64,000 nt of DNA from Neisseria chenwenguii (GCF_002216145.1 NZ_CP022278.1:1-64000), one strand, 5' to 3'. Positions 1-9,652 are shown, counted from the first letter of the stretch. Notes: a model not told the origin generated them from the sequence alone. Numbers and translations are program-made.

Positions 1-1
1 T

Positions 2-1765
2 TCAGACGGCCTCAGCCTCTCCGCACGCCTGAAGCTCCTGACCCTGCTTTGGGTCGGCTCAGCGCTGTTTTCCGTGGTGTTAACGCTGCTTTTGTCGTGG
101 CGGCTGGAAGGCGCAGGCACGGCAATTAACGACGCGGGCAGCCTCAGGATGCAGACCTACCGAATCGCCTATCTGGTCAGCAACCGCGCACCTGCGAAAC
201 AGATCGACAACCAAATCCGCGAATTTGAAACCACGCTGAAAAAAGTCAGTACCAGCGATGCGATTCATCCGCTGATTCCTGCCGACACGCCGCTGTCGTA
301 TATGCTGATTCAGGATATGCTCAACACCGACTGGCAGGCGCACATCCGCCCCGCCGTTATCCGCCACGAATTGCCCGAACAGATTGATTTGTACCGCTTT
401 ACCGGCAATATCGAACTTTTCGTGCAGGCGCTGGAAAACGCCAACGATAAAAACACCTTGTGGCTGCGCCGTTTTCAGACGGCCTTGATTCTGATGATTT
501 TCATTGCTGCAGGGTTTATGATTATGCTGCACTACTCTTGGATTATCCGCCCGCTGGAAACACTGCGCGAGGGCGTCGATACCATCGGGCGCGGCGGTTT
601 CGGCGTGAAAATCCCAACCGACCATATCCGCGAGTTTGCCCAAGTCAGCGAAGGTTTCAACCAAATGAGCGCCAGCCTGAAAACGCTCTACACGGATCTG
701 GAAGGCCAAGTGGCACGGCAGACGCAGGATTTGGCGCGGCAAAACCGCGATTTGGCGCTGCTCTACCAAACCACCCGCGACCTGCACCGCACCCACAGTC
801 CGAAAGAGGCCGCCGAAGAATTTCTCGCCCGTACCCTGCCCGCCGTTTCCGCCGCTGCCGGCAGCATTCATTTTTCCGATTCCGGGGGCACGCACAATGA
901 TTTGGTCGCCGCCATCGGTTTGGACGATGCGTTTTCAAACGGCCAAACGCCGCCCTACCCGCATTCCGCCGCGTTCCCCATCGTTTACAAAGGCGAAGAG
1001 CTGGGCGCGTTTACCCTCTATTTTTCAGACGGCCACAGCCTCTCCAAGGACGAACACGACCTTCTGCGCACGCTTTCCGGCCAGCTCGGCGTTTCCGTCG
1101 CCAACAGCCGTTTCGCCCAAGAACGCCGCCAGCTCGCCGTTTTGCAGGAACGCAACCTGATCGCGCAAGGTTTGCACGACAGCATCGCGCAGGCGCTGAC
1201 TTTTCTCAATTTACAGGTGCAGATGCTCGAAAGCGCGTTTCACGCGGGAGAAAAAGTGCAGGTGGAAGAAAACATCCTCTTTATCAAAAACGGCGTGCAG
1301 GAATGTTATGACGACGTGCGCGAGCTTCTGTTAAACTTCCGTACCAAAATCAGCAACAAAGACTTCCCCGAAGCCGTCAACGGCCTGCTGGAACGCTTCT
1401 CGCGCGAAACCCAAACCGAAGTCGATACCCGCTGGACAGACGAAGGCGCCGCGCTCTCCAACGACGAAAAACTGCAAGTCATCTTCATTTTGCAGGAAAG
1501 CCTTTCCAACGTGCGCAAACACGCGCAGGCCAAACACGTCGCCGTCTCCATCGAAAACCGCCGTGACTTCATGCTGACCGTGCGCGACGACGGCAGGGGT
1601 TTCGACACAGGCCGTCTGAAAAATCCCGCCACAGGCCACGTCGGCCTCGGCATCATGCAGGAACGCGCCCGCCGCATCAACGCCGTCCTCACCGTAGAAT
1701 CCGCGCCGCAACAAGGCACAACCGTAACCCTCGTGTTACCCCAAGAGAAGAGAAACACACTATGA
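2..1765 (+). CDS. narQ: NarX/NarQ-type nitrate/nitrite sensor histidine kinase (5' end outside window)
   Basis: Membrane sensor kinase that senses nitrate/nitrite in the periplasm and phosphorylates a NarL/NarP-type regulator. The frame is open to the left edge, so the true start is missing; 587 residues are visible. In order: a hydrophobic segment at about residues 10-32; a periplasmic region opening with a P-box-like stretch (NDAGSLRMQTYR), the ligand-binding element in NarX/NarQ; a second membrane segment (ILMIFIAAGFMIMLHYSW); a HAMP region; a GAF-like region; the HisKA_3 phosphoacceptor His in GLHDSIAQAL (about visible residue 392); and ATPase motifs NVRKHAQ, DDGRGFD and GLGIMQERA. The stop overlaps the next start as ATGA, so the pair is co-translated. 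In pathogenic neisseriae the equivalent pair is named NarQ/NarP and acts with FNR on denitrification genes. Ligand preference cannot be read from sequence. Confidence 0.88.
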   Translation, partial: SDGLSLSARLKLLTLLWVGSALFSVVLTLLLSWRLEGAGTAINDAGSLRMQTYRIAYLVSNRAPAKQIDNQIREFETTLKKVSTSDAIHPLIPADTPLSYMLIQDMLNTDWQAHIRPAVIRHELPEQIDLYRFTGNIELFVQALENANDKNTLWLRRFQTALILMIFIAAGFMIMLHYSWIIRPLETLREGVDTIGRGGFGVKIPTDHIREFAQVSEGFNQMSASLKTLYTDLEGQVARQTQDLARQNRDLALLYQTTRDLHRTHSPKEAAEEFLARTLPAVSAAAGSIHFSDSGGTHNDLVAAIGLDDAFSNGQTPPYPHSAAFPIVYKGEELGAFTLYFSDGHSLSKDEHDLLRTLSGQLGVSVANSRFAQERRQLAVLQERNLIAQGLHDSIAQALTFLNLQVQMLESAFHAGEKVQVEENILFIKNGVQECYDDVRELLLNFRTKISNKDFPEAVNGLLERFSRETQTEVDTRWTDEGAALSNDEKLQVIFILQESLSNVRKHAQAKHVAVSIENRRDFMLTVRDDGRGFDTGRLKNPATGHVGLGIMQERARRINAVLTVESAPQQGTTVTLVLPQEKRNTL

Positions 1766-2418
1766 GCATCAAAATCGTATTAATCGACGACCACACCCTG
1801 TTCCGCAGCGGCATCAAAGCCCTGCTCTCGCGCCAAAGCGATTTTGAAGTCGTCGGCGAGGCCGCCGACGGCTTTTCCGGCGTCAAACTCGTCGAACAGC
1901 TCCGCCCCGACATCGTTTTGCTCGACCTCGACATGCCCGCCATGAACGGCCGTGAAGCGCTGGCGCAAATCCTCAGCACCAACCCCGGCCAAACCGTCGT
2001 GATGCTCACCGTCTCCGAAGACGGCGACGACCTTACCGAATGTATGCGCATCGGCGCGCGCGGTTTCCTACTCAAAAACATCAACGCCGATTTCCTGCTC
2101 GACAGTATCCGCAAAGCCGTGGACGGCGACAACGTCTTTTCCCCCGAAATGACCACGCGGCTGGTGCAGTCGCTTATCGCCCCCGCCGCCCCGCGCAACG
2201 ACCAAGCCCTCGCCACCCTTACCCCGCGCGAACTGGAAATCCTCGGCTACCTCGCCGCCGGCCACAGCAACAAAGTCATCGCCCGCCACCTCGAGCTGGC
2301 CGAATCCACCGTCAAAGTGCACGTCCAAAACATTCTGCGCAAACTCAACCTCGGCAGCCGCGTGCAGGCGGCGGTATATGCGGTTCAGCATAAAGTGCCG
2401 CAGCCCGAGGGAGTTTGA
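1762..2418 (+). CDS. narP: NarL/NarP-family response regulator
   Basis: DNA-binding response regulator partner of the upstream kinase. The 218-residue protein has a receiver domain (acidic pair D9/D10, phospho-acceptor D55 in IVLLDLDMP, conserved Lys in GFLLKNI) and a C-terminal LuxR/NarL helix-turn-helix (LTPRELEILGYLAAGHSNKV, then STVKVHVQNILRKL). It starts inside the kinase stop codon (ATGA). The NarP rather than NarL name follows the neisserial convention and is an inference. Known target promoters (aniA, norB) are not in the window. Confidence 0.9.
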   Translation: MSIKIVLIDDHTLFRSGIKALLSRQSDFEVVGEAADGFSGVKLVEQLRPDIVLLDLDMPAMNGREALAQILSTNPGQTVVMLTVSEDGDDLTECMRIGARGFLLKNINADFLLDSIRKAVDGDNVFSPEMTTRLVQSLIAPAAPRNDQALATLTPRELEILGYLAAGHSNKVIARHLELAESTVKVHVQNILRKLNLGSRVQAAVYAVQHKVPQPEGV

Positions 2419-2440
2419 AAAGGGTTGGTAAAGATGAAAC

Positions 2441-2467
2441 AGGCCGTCTGAAGTTTTCAGACGGCCT
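2441..2467. terminator. Inverted DUS pair between narP and pepP
   Basis: AGGCCGTCTGAA and its inverted copy are separated by 3 nt between convergent genes. This is the usual neisserial arrangement for a bidirectional factor-independent terminator, and it is also a DNA uptake signal. Confidence 0.8.
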
Positions 2468-2495
2468 GAAGTCTTTTTAGGCGAACCAACCCGAC

Positions 2496-3806
2496 CTACC
2501 CGTGCATCACGTCTTCAATATCCGCCACTTTTTTCGGCGCGAGCGCGGTGTAGTTTTCACAGCCGTCGGCCGTGACCAAAATATTGTCTTCGATGCGGAT
2601 GCCGATGTTGCGGAACGCTTCGGGAATGTCGTCGGCAGCGGCGATGTAGAGGCCGGGTTCGACGGTGGTGCACATACCCGGCTGAAGCAGCAGCGGTTTG
2701 CCGTTTTGCCAGCGTTTGCCGACGTCGTGTACGTCCAGCCCGATCCAATGGCCGAGGCCGTGCATATAGAAACGCTGATAGGCTTGCGATTCGATGTTGC
2801 CGTCCACCGTGCCTTGCAGCAGGCCGAGGTCGGTCAGACCCCGAACGAGTATCCGCAGCGCGAGCAGATGGATTCCGCCCCAATCGGCACCGGGTTTGAC
2901 GGCGGCGATAACGGCTTCGTTGGCGGCGAGTACGATTTCGTAAACGTCTTTCTGCGCAGCGCTGAAACGGCCGTTGACGGGGAAGGTGCGCGTGATGTCG
3001 CCGGCGTAAAAGCCGTATTCCGCGCCGGCGTCGATCAGCAGCAGATCGCCGTCGCGCAGCATGTCCTGATTGGCAACGTAATGCAGGCAGCAGGCATTTT
3101 TGCCGCCGGCAACAATGCTGTTGTACGACGGGAAACGCGCGCCGTGGCGCATAAATTCGTACAGGATTTCGGCTTCGATTTGCAGTTCGCCCACGCCGGC
3201 GCGGGTTTTCTGCATGGCGCGGATGTGCGCCAAGGCGCTGATTTCGCCCGCTTTTTTAATCAAACCGATTTCGTATTCGTCTTTCACCAGCCGCATCGGA
3301 TCAAGCAGCGCGGCCAAATCGGCCAGGTTTTCAGGCGCATGGCTGTTGACCTGAATGCGCCGCCCTGCGCTCTGCTGCACGTTGTGCCACTTTTCCATAA
3401 CCTCGCGGTCGCGCTCGGGATACAGCCCCCACAAGGCATACAGCGTTTTTTTGTTCAACAGCGCCTGACTCAGATAATGCGGCCAGCGGCTGTTGCTCTG
3501 CGCCTCGTCGAAGCCGAACGCTTCCTGCGCCGCTTCGGGGCCGTAGCGGAAACCGTTCCAGATTTCGTCCAGCTCGTCTTTGTCGCGGCAAAACAAAATA
3601 CTTTTCTGCGTCGCACCGTCGAGGATCAAAACGGCCCCGGGTTCGCCGAAACCCGTCAGATAGTGGAAATAACTGTCTTGGCGGTAGGGAAACTCGGTGT
3701 CGTTGCTGCGCCGCTGCCCGGGCGCGGCAAAGAGGACGGCGATGCCGTCGCGGCCGATTTGCGACAAAACACGGTGGCGGCGTTCGATAAACGGGGTGGG
3801 ATTCAT
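2496..3806 (-). CDS. pepP: Xaa-Pro aminopeptidase
   Basis: Cytosolic metallopeptidase (M24B) that removes an N-terminal residue preceding proline. The 436-residue protein carries the pita-bread metal ligands: Asp pair in LLIDAGAEYGFYAGDITRTF, His in HGLGHWIGLDVHD, Glu in TVEPGLY and Glu in RIEDNILV. An in-frame ATG two codons further upstream (3812) sits directly against the AAGGA motif, whereas the ATG at 3806 has the same AAGGA at a normal distance, so 3806 is preferred. The gene is convergent with narP and monocistronic as far as can be seen. Confidence 0.92.
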   Translation of the reverse strand: MNPTPFIERRHRVLSQIGRDGIAVLFAAPGQRRSNDTEFPYRQDSYFHYLTGFGEPGAVLILDGATQKSILFCRDKDELDEIWNGFRYGPEAAQEAFGFDEAQSNSRWPHYLSQALLNKKTLYALWGLYPERDREVMEKWHNVQQSAGRRIQVNSHAPENLADLAALLDPMRLVKDEYEIGLIKKAGEISALAHIRAMQKTRAGVGELQIEAEILYEFMRHGARFPSYNSIVAGGKNACCLHYVANQDMLRDGDLLLIDAGAEYGFYAGDITRTFPVNGRFSAAQKDVYEIVLAANEAVIAAVKPGADWGGIHLLALRILVRGLTDLGLLQGTVDGNIESQAYQRFYMHGLGHWIGLDVHDVGKRWQNGKPLLLQPGMCTTVEPGLYIAAADDIPEAFRNIGIRIEDNILVTADGCENYTALAPKKVADIEDVMHG

Positions 3807-3878
3807 AAACATTCCTTTGAGGCCGTCTGGAAAACGGCGCTGTAGACTGATCGGATAAAAGCCTGATTGGCTGTCGGT

Positions 3879-4274
3879 TTAAAACTGACTGTTTTCAGAC
3901 GGCCTCATGCCCACTGCCCGCTTGGCGGCCTGCGCTTTTTTCGCCAGCCAGAGCGCGGTCAGACAGCCGCCCATGTCGGCCAGTCCGTCGCCGAACGAGC
4001 CTTCGCGCGTGGCGGTAAACGCGGCCTGCGCCAACTCGCTGCCGACGGCGTAAACCAGCGCAAACGCAATCAGGGCGTGGTAGGGAACGGTTTTATCCGC
4101 TTCGATAAACGTGCGCGCCAACAGCCAGATTTGGGCGAAAAACAGCGTGAAATGCGCGACTTTGTCGAAATTCGGAAACGGCGGTGCACCGCTGCCCGAT
4201 TCGCGGAACAGCAGGGCATAAATGCCGGCGGCAAACCAAAGCAGCACCAATACGGTAAATTTGTTGCGCGGCAT
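3879..4274 (-). CDS. VanZ-like small membrane protein
   Basis: A 131-residue hydrophobic protein with several predicted membrane helices (FTVLVLLWFAAGIYALLF, FTLFFAQIWLLARTF, ALIAFALVYAVGSELAQ) and the FDKVAHF motif typical of short VanZ-family proteins. The function of this group is unknown. The start at 4274 has a strong GAGGAGG site and lies one base past the stop of the upstream gene, so the two are translationally linked; longer in-frame starts would run into that gene. The last residues (MRPSENSQF) are a translated DUS, suggesting the C-terminus has been altered by a DUS insertion. Confidence 0.75.
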   Translation of the reverse strand: MPRNKFTVLVLLWFAAGIYALLFRESGSGAPPFPNFDKVAHFTLFFAQIWLLARTFIEADKTVPYHALIAFALVYAVGSELAQAAFTATREGSFGDGLADMGGCLTALWLAKKAQAAKRAVGMRPSENSQF

Positions 4275-4275
4275 T

Positions 4276-4479
4276 TCAGGCCTCCTCGTCGAGCCAGGTT
4301 CGGCAGATTTGCGCCAGCCGCACAAACTTGCCGCCGCGCGCGTTCAGCAAATCGCGCCATTGCGCCACTTCTTCGCGGCTCGGGGCTTCGTCGAGGCTGC
4401 ATTCGTAGAGCCAGAAATCCAGCGTTTCTTCGACGGTGCCGACGGCTTCGGTTTGGATGAGGTTGAGAAGTTCGGACAT
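4276..4479 (-). CDS. Small conserved-looking hypothetical protein
   Basis: A 67-residue acidic, probably helical protein (starts MSELLNLIQTEAVGTVEE, ends TWLDEEA). I do not recognise the family. The start at 4479 has AAGGA at good spacing; a longer in-frame ATG upstream would translate a DUS and is rejected. Its stop is one base before the VanZ-like start, so the two genes form a tight operon. It has no signal peptide or membrane segment. Confidence 0.6.
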   Translation of the reverse strand: MSELLNLIQTEAVGTVEETLDFWLYECSLDEAPSREEVAQWRDLLNARGGKFVRLAQICRTWLDEEA

Positions 4480-4605
4480 GGAAAATCCTTGAGATGAGGC
4501 CGTCTGAAAATTCAAACGATTGAGGCGTTGCTGCGGTTGTCGGGGGGATGAACCTGCTTTTCAGACGACCTGAAGCTTTGCAAAAAGCGGAAAATCCCGA
4601 GAAAC

Positions 4606-4715
4606 GTTTGTAGGGACGGGTTTTACACCCGACCGAATGTTAACAATTCTGAAATATTAAACCTTTTCAGCAGTTTGAAAGTTTACGGGCAGGTGTAAAA
4701 CCCACCCCTGCAAAC
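4606..4715. repeat. MITE-like element with about 30-bp terminal inverted repeats
   Basis: A 110-bp segment bounded by imperfect inverted repeats at 4606-4635 (GTTTGTAGGGACGGGTTTTA...) and 4686-4715 (inverse of GTTTGCAGGGGTGGGTTTTA...). The arms differ at about 5 of 30 positions. The centre is AT-rich and non-coding. This accounts for most of the gene-free stretch between 4480 and 4943; the rest holds DUS copies and a half dRS3 near 4844. Confidence 0.6.
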
Positions 4716-4943
4716 AGGTGTTTCTTATTCTTGCAACGATTGCAACTTGATTAAGATGCTGAGCTGAAGGCCTACGGGCTGAGGCTTTGCAAAAATCCAA
4801 AAATATCATTTGAAGGTCGTCTGAAACACTCAATCCGTTATTCCCGCGCAAGTACGGAAACAATGTCGGTAAAATTTCAGACGGCCTTTGCGGTTTTTAC
4901 AACGTTCTCAACTCGTTCGGCAGTTACAAAAAATTTCAGCAAA

Positions 4944-5522
4944 TCATTTGCTGTGCAAAAACCGCGTCGCTTCTTCCCATTCGCCCGCCAAAAGTTGCGG
5001 CAGCCCTTGGATGGATTTGGCGACGGCGTCGTCAATCTGCTGGCGGTGTTCGGTGCTGGGTTTGCTTAAGACATAACCGATCACCAAGTTGCGGTCGCCG
5101 GGATGGTCGATACCCAAGCGCAAGCGGTAGAAATCCGGTGTACCCAAGCGGGCTTGGATGTCTTTGAGGCCGTTGTGGCCGCCGTTTCCGCCGCCGAGTT
5201 TGAATTTGATGCGCCCGCAGGGGATGTCCAATTCGTCGTGCACCACTAAAATTTCTTCGGGCTTGATTTTGTAAAACTGCGCCAGCGCGGCAACTGCCCG
5301 GCCGGAACGGTTCATAAACGTGGTCGGTTTGAGCAGCCAGACGTCGCCGCCGCTATGCGCCACGCGCGCGACTTCGCCGAAGAATTTTTTTTCTTCTTTA
5401 AATGTGGCTTTCCATTGCCAGGCCAGTTCGTCCAGCAGCCAGAAGCCGACGTTGTGGCGGGTTTGTGCGTATTCCTGACCGGGGTTGCCCAGTCCGACGA
5501 TGATTTTGATTTTGTTTGACAT
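4944..5522 (-). CDS. pth: Peptidyl-tRNA hydrolase
   Basis: Cytosolic esterase that frees tRNA from prematurely released peptidyl-tRNA. The 192-residue protein has the family's [20 protein letters not shown]-terminus with catalytic His23, TFMNRSG with the conserved Asn, HDELDIPCG with the conserved Asp, and [10 protein letters not shown]. The last gene of a minus-strand run ratA-rnfH-pth, separated from rnfH by about 70 bp containing a DUS. Length is normal for the family. Confidence 0.95.
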   Translation of the reverse strand: MSNKIKIIVGLGNPGQEYAQTRHNVGFWLLDELAWQWKATFKEEKKFFGEVARVAHSGGDVWLLKPTTFMNRSGRAVAALAQFYKIKPEEILVVHDELDIPCGRIKFKLGGGNGGHNGLKDIQARLGTPDFYRLRLGIDHPGDRNLVIGYVLSKPSTEHRQQIDDAVAKSIQGLPQLLAGEWEEATRFLHSK

Positions 5523-5591
5523 GGTGTTCTCGTTGATGCCGTCTGTACTTCGACTTCGCTCAGCAGCCGTTAAAATATCAGACGGCCTTTG

Positions 5592-5864
5592 TTAATCTTG
5601 GCTGACGCGTTTGCGCCGCGCTTCTTTCGGGTCGATTAAAAGCGGACGGTAGATTTCGACGCGGTCGTGCGGCCACAAAACGGTGTCGTCTTTCACGGCT
5701 TTGCCGAAAATGCCCAGCGGCGCGGCGTGCAAATCGACTTCGGGAAACTTGCCGCACACGCCGCTTTGTAAAACGGCTTCGCGGGCGGTTGTTCCCGCTT
5801 TGACTTTCAGGCTTTGCAGAAACTGTTGTTCCGCCGTGCCATAGACGACTTCGATTTCAAGCAT
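5592..5864 (-). CDS. rnfH: RnfH-family ubiquitin-fold protein
   Basis: A 90-residue UPF0125/RnfH protein (beta-grasp fold). Diagnostic segments are [33 protein letters not shown] and the C-terminal [15 protein letters not shown]. The function is poorly known; in E. coli it is also encoded next to ratA. It overlaps the end of ratA by 8 nt, so the two are translationally coupled. Confidence 0.9.
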   Translation of the reverse strand: MLEIEVVYGTAEQQFLQSLKVKAGTTAREAVLQSGVCGKFPEVDLHAAPLGIFGKAVKDDTVLWPHDRVEIYRPLLIDPKEARRKRVSQD

Positions 5865-6288
5865 AGCGGCGGTCTGCCTCTTTGACGAACGCTTCGACCA
5901 GCGTGTTGGAAAGGTGGCTGAATACGGGCGAAATCAGCGCCGACAAAACCGCACTGGAAAAATCGTATTCAAGCCGGAATTCGATTTGGCACATATTGTC
6001 ACCCAAGTCGATGAATTTCCATGTGCCGCGCAGGGTTTTAAACGGCCCTTCGAGCAGATCCATGCGGATTTCCCGGCCGGGAATGTTGTGGTTGTGGGTA
6101 GCAAACGACTGCTGCACGCGCATATAGTCCATAAACAGCCGTGCTTTCAGCTCGTTACCGCTGCGTTCGATAATTTCGGTTTTGCTGTACCAAGGCAGGA
6201 ATTTCGGGTAATCCTCCACTTTATCGACCAGCTCGAACATCTGCGCGGCGCTGTGCAATACCAAAACGCTTTTTTCTACCGTTTTCAT
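5857..6288 (-). CDS. ratA: RatA-like SRPBCC (START-fold) protein
   Basis: A 143-residue polyketide-cyclase/START-fold protein ([36 protein letters not shown]). The family covers E. coli RatA, reported as a ribosome-association toxin, and CoQ10-like quinone-binding proteins. Which role applies here is not decidable; the coupling to rnfH is the E. coli arrangement. It is the first gene of the ratA-rnfH-pth run; the Correia-type element at 6395-6546 lies about 100 bp upstream. Confidence 0.88.
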   Translation of the reverse strand: MKTVEKSVLVLHSAAQMFELVDKVEDYPKFLPWYSKTEIIERSGNELKARLFMDYMRVQQSFATHNHNIPGREIRMDLLEGPFKTLRGTWKFIDLGDNMCQIEFRLEYDFSSAVLSALISPVFSHLSNTLVEAFVKEADRRYA

Positions 6289-6394
6289 AATCGTGCCATC
6301 ATCGGGAAAGCTGCATTATAAACGAATTTGCAAGGGTTTTTCAGACGGCTTGAGTGCCCGTAGCCGTCTGAAAAACTGTTTCGACACGGGAAAA

Positions 6395-6546
6395 TATAGT
6401 GAATTAAAATAAAAAATCTACTTCGTTGGCTGCGGCTGAGCCTAAAGAGAACGATTCACCAAGGCGCTGAAGCGCCAAGTTCATCTGTCTCGTACTACCT
6501 AGACTGCCTGCGCCTTGCCGCCTTGTATCTTTTTTATTTCACTATA
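6395..6546. repeat. Correia-type repeat element, copy 1
   Basis: A 152-bp element with ends TATAGTGAATTAAAATAAAA and its imperfect inverse ending TTCACTATA. The inside resembles the long form of the neisserial Correia repeat enclosed element (GAACGATTCACCAAGGCGCT, GCGCCTTGCCGCCTTGTATC). It lies between ratA and ftsH and fills most of that 300-bp gap. Confidence 0.85.
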
Positions 6547-6547
6547 C

Positions 6548-6586
6548 AAAACAAAACGGCAGCCGTTAAAGCTGCCGTTTTGTTTT
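6548..6586. terminator. Strong hairpin terminator after ftsH
   Basis: A perfect 16-bp stem (AAAACAAAACGGCAGC / GCTGCCGTTTTGTTTT) with a 7-nt loop lies immediately downstream of the ftsH stop. It is flanked by A and T runs, so it can work in either direction. Confidence 0.85.
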
Positions 6587-6588
6587 AT

Positions 6589-8544
6589 TTAAGCCCTGTT
6601 TTGGGGAGGAACTTCGGGATTGTTTTCCTGCGCGCCTGCTGTTAAAGCAGGCTCGGGCCGGGGCTGCTCCGCCGTTTCCGCAACCGGCTCTTCGCCTTCG
6701 GGGCGTAGGTTGTAGCTGTAATCCTTAGGCGGGCTGGGCTGTTTGCCTTCCATGATTTCCAAAACCTGATCGCGGTCGATGGTTTCCCACTCCATCAGGG
6801 CGCGGGTCATGGTTTCCATCTTGTCGCGGTTTTCGTTCAAGATTTTGTAGGCAACGGCGTATTGCTCGTCCAAAATGCGGCGGATTTCGGCATCCACTTC
6901 CTGCTGGGTTTTTTCCGAAATATGCTGCGAACGGGTCACGCTGCGGCCGAGGAAGACTTCGCCTTCGTTTTCCGCGTACACCATCACGCCCATTTTGTCG
7001 CTCATGCCGTAGCGCGTCACCATTTCGCGGGCGATTTGGGTGGCGCGCTCGAAGTCGTTGGAAGCGCCGGTGGAAACGCGGCCGACAAAGATGTCTTCGG
7101 CGATACGTCCACCGAACAGAATCGCAATCTGGCTCAGCATCTGGTCTTTATACATGCTTATGCGGTCGCGCTCGGGAAGCTGCCAAGTCAGGCCCAGCGC
7201 ACGGCCGCGCGGCATGATGGTTACTTTGTGTACAGGATCAGTATGCTCCAGACTTTCAGCCACGATGGCATGGCCCGATTCATGGTAGGCGGTCGCACGT
7301 TTTTCGTCTTCGTGCATAACCATGCTGCGGCGCTCGGGACCCATGTAGATTTTGTCTTTCGCATCTTCAAAATCGCTTTGATCGACTTTGACTTTATTGC
7401 GACGACCGGCAAACAGCGCAGCTTCGTTTACCAAATTCGCCAAATCCGCGCCGGAAAAACCGGGCGTACCGCGCGCCAGCGAAACCAAATCGACGGAAGC
7501 GTCCAGTGGTACTTTTTTGGCGTGCACTTTCAAAATCTGCTCGCGGCCTCGGATGTCGGGCAGCGGTACCACAACCTGACGGTCGAAACGGCCGGGACGC
7601 TGCAACGCAGGGTCGAGTACGTCGGGACGGTTGGTGGCGGCAATCACAATCACGGTTTGATTGCTTTCAAAGCCGTCCATTTCCACCAAAAGCTGGTTCA
7701 AAGTCTGCTCGCGCTCGTCGTTGCCGCCGCCCAAGCCTGCGCCGCGCTGGCGGCCGACGGCGTCGATTTCATCGATAAAAATGATACAGGGCGCATTTTT
7801 CTTGGCCTGCTCAAACATATCGCGCACACGGCTGGCGCCTACGCCGACGAACATTTCTACAAAGTCGGAGCCGGAAATGCTGAAAAAAGGAACACCCGCT
7901 TCGCCGGCAATCGCTTTGGCCAGCAGGGTTTTACCCGTACCCGGGCTGCCCGCCAGCAAGATGCCGCGCGGCACGCGTCCGCCCAGGCTCTGATAGCGGT
8001 TGGGCGCTTTCAGGTAATCGACGATTTCCTGAACTTCCTCTTTAGCTTCGTCGCAGCCGGCCACATCGGCAAAAGTAACTTTGTTGGCATCCTGATCCAG
8101 CAGGCGGGCACGGCTTTTTCCGAATGAAAATGCGCCGCCTTTACCGCCGCCGTTCTGCATCCGCATAAAGTAAAACCATGCGCCAATCAGCAGCAACACG
8201 GGCAGCAGGCTGAAAAACAGGCTGGTCAGCATGCTCGGTTTTTCTTCCGGTGTCACTTTGACGCGGACTTTTTTGTCCAATAGGTTTTTCACCAAGTTGT
8301 CGTCTAACGGCGCGTTGGTAAAAAATGTGGTTTTGTCGGCACGTTCGCCTTTAATCAAATAGCCGTTTACCACCGAGCCTTCGATATTGACGCTGGCGAT
8401 TTCGCCGTTGTTTACCTGACTGATAAACTGCGAATATTCAATCTGCTGCTTGCTTTCCTGCTTGCTGTTGATCGCATTGAACGCCGCCATCAGGCCGACG
8501 CCCAAAACCACCCAGAGCAGAATATTCTTAAAGGTATTCCCCAC
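6589..8544 (-). CDS. ftsH: ATP-dependent zinc metalloprotease FtsH
   Basis: Inner-membrane AAA+ protease that degrades misfolded membrane proteins and regulatory proteins. The 651-residue protein has an N-terminal membrane helix ([18 protein letters not shown]), a periplasmic domain, a second helix ([19 protein letters not shown]), Walker A GSPGTGKT near residue 200, Walker [30 protein letters not shown], and the zinc-protease HESGH near residue 420. The Pro/Glu-rich tail is expected. It follows rlmE on the same strand, the common ftsJ-ftsH order. Confidence 0.97.
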   Translation of the reverse strand: MGNTFKNILLWVVLGVGLMAAFNAINSKQESKQQIEYSQFISQVNNGEIASVNIEGSVVNGYLIKGERADKTTFFTNAPLDDNLVKNLLDKKVRVKVTPEEKPSMLTSLFFSLLPVLLLIGAWFYFMRMQNGGGKGGAFSFGKSRARLLDQDANKVTFADVAGCDEAKEEVQEIVDYLKAPNRYQSLGGRVPRGILLAGSPGTGKTLLAKAIAGEAGVPFFSISGSDFVEMFVGVGASRVRDMFEQAKKNAPCIIFIDEIDAVGRQRGAGLGGGNDEREQTLNQLLVEMDGFESNQTVIVIAATNRPDVLDPALQRPGRFDRQVVVPLPDIRGREQILKVHAKKVPLDASVDLVSLARGTPGFSGADLANLVNEAALFAGRRNKVKVDQSDFEDAKDKIYMGPERRSMVMHEDEKRATAYHESGHAIVAESLEHTDPVHKVTIMPRGRALGLTWQLPERDRISMYKDQMLSQIAILFGGRIAEDIFVGRVSTGASNDFERATQIAREMVTRYGMSDKMGVMVYAENEGEVFLGRSVTRSQHISEKTQQEVDAEIRRILDEQYAVAYKILNENRDKMETMTRALMEWETIDRDQVLEIMEGKQPSPPKDYSYNLRPEGEEPVAETAEQPRPEPALTAGAQENNPEVPPQNRA

Positions 8545-8609
8545 TGAACAGGCTCCATTAATTTAAGGGTAAACGAAAGGCAGAATTTTAAAACACGCTG
8601 CTGCGGTTG

Positions 8610-9230
8610 TCAGCGTTTATTTCTGCCCAATAAATAAATCTCACTGGAACGATTGCGCGAAGCATCAGGTTTGCGCGTCTGCACCGTTGCAAAAACATCC
8701 CGCATCGCCGCCATATATTCCTGATAACCCGCGCCCTGAAAAACCTTCACCAAAAAACTGCCGCCGCTTTTCAGATGGGAGGCTGCAAAATCCAACGCCA
8801 GCTCGCAGAGGTAGAAACTGCGCGCCTGATCGGTTACGGCGTTACCCGACATATTGGGTGCCATATCGCAGATTACAAGGTCTAGCGGACGGCCGTCGAG
8901 TAAAGATTCAAATTCCGCCAAAACCGACTCCTCGCGGAAGTCGCCCTGAATAAAAGACACACCCGCAATGTCGTCCATCGGCAGAATATCGAGCGCAAAT
9001 ACCCGACCGTTTTCCCCGACCAGTTTCGCAGCCACCTGCGACCAACTTCCCGGGGCGCTGCCCAAATCGGCCAACACCGTACCCGGCTTGATTAGCTTGT
9101 CTTTCTCATTGATTTCCAACAACTTATACGCCGCACGGGCGCGATAGCCGTCTTTCTGCGCCTTGTGTACATAATGGTCGTTGACGTGCTCGCTGAGCCA
9201 CGCCTTGGAAGATTTGGAACGCACAGCCAT
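8610..9230 (-). CDS. rlmE: 23S rRNA (uridine-2'-O)-methyltransferase RlmE (FtsJ)
   Basis: SAM-dependent methyltransferase that modifies U2552 of 23S rRNA. The 206-residue protein has motif [21 protein letters not shown], the K-D-K-E tetrad (Lys near YKLLEI, Asp in [11 protein letters not shown], Lys in SFLVKVFQG, Glu in SSEIYLLG). The start at 9230 has GGAAA at good spacing and matches the normal family length; an upstream in-frame ATG would add 33 unrelated residues. It shares a divergent promoter region with yhbY. Confidence 0.95.
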   Translation of the reverse strand: MAVRSKSSKAWLSEHVNDHYVHKAQKDGYRARAAYKLLEINEKDKLIKPGTVLADLGSAPGSWSQVAAKLVGENGRVFALDILPMDDIAGVSFIQGDFREESVLAEFESLLDGRPLDLVICDMAPNMSGNAVTDQARSFYLCELALDFAASHLKSGGSFLVKVFQGAGYQEYMAAMRDVFATVQTRKPDASRNRSSEIYLLGRNKR

Positions 9231-9340
9231 AGCGGTTTCCACAAAAATAAAACGACTGCCATTGTACGCGATTTTTCCCCGAGCCTGCGCCAAATCGCGT
9301 ACAATGCGCGGATTATTATTTCCTATCAAGCAGTAACGAA

Positions 9341-9625
9341 ATGACCGATGAAAAACTTTCCACCAAAGAAATCCTCGAGCTCAAAGCCCGCGCCCACCAC
9401 CTCAACCCCGTCGTGATGGTCGGCCAACACGGCCTGACCGACTCCGTCATTAAAGAAACCGACGCCGCCCTCACCGCCCACGAGCTGATCAAAGTGCGCG
9501 TATTCGGCGACGACCGCGCCGAGCGTATCGAAATTGCCAATGCGCTTTGCGAAGCCGTCGATGCGCAGTTGGTGCAGCATATCGGCAAACTCTTGGTTTT
9601 GTGGCGCAAGAATCTGGAAGACTGA
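9341..9625 (+). CDS. yhbY: YhbY/CRM-domain ribosome assembly RNA-binding protein
   Basis: A 94-residue single CRM-domain protein that binds pre-50S rRNA. The motif [12 protein letters not shown] and the [14 protein letters not shown] stretch are typical. It is transcribed divergently from rlmE, the conserved arrangement in many proteobacteria, with about 110 bp between starts. Confidence 0.92.
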   Translation: MTDEKLSTKEILELKARAHHLNPVVMVGQHGLTDSVIKETDAALTAHELIKVRVFGDDRAERIEIANALCEAVDAQLVQHIGKLLVLWRKNLED

Positions 9626-9652
9626 TTCCACTGCCCGAAATTTGCAAAAGGC

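Noticed and set aside
2502..3845. A 447-codon plus-strand frame opposite pepP
   Set aside because: Antisense shadow of a clear M24 peptidase.
4657..4863. A 68-codon minus-strand frame in the gap before pth
   Set aside because: Overlaps one arm of the MITE-like element, has no ribosome site and no recognisable domain.
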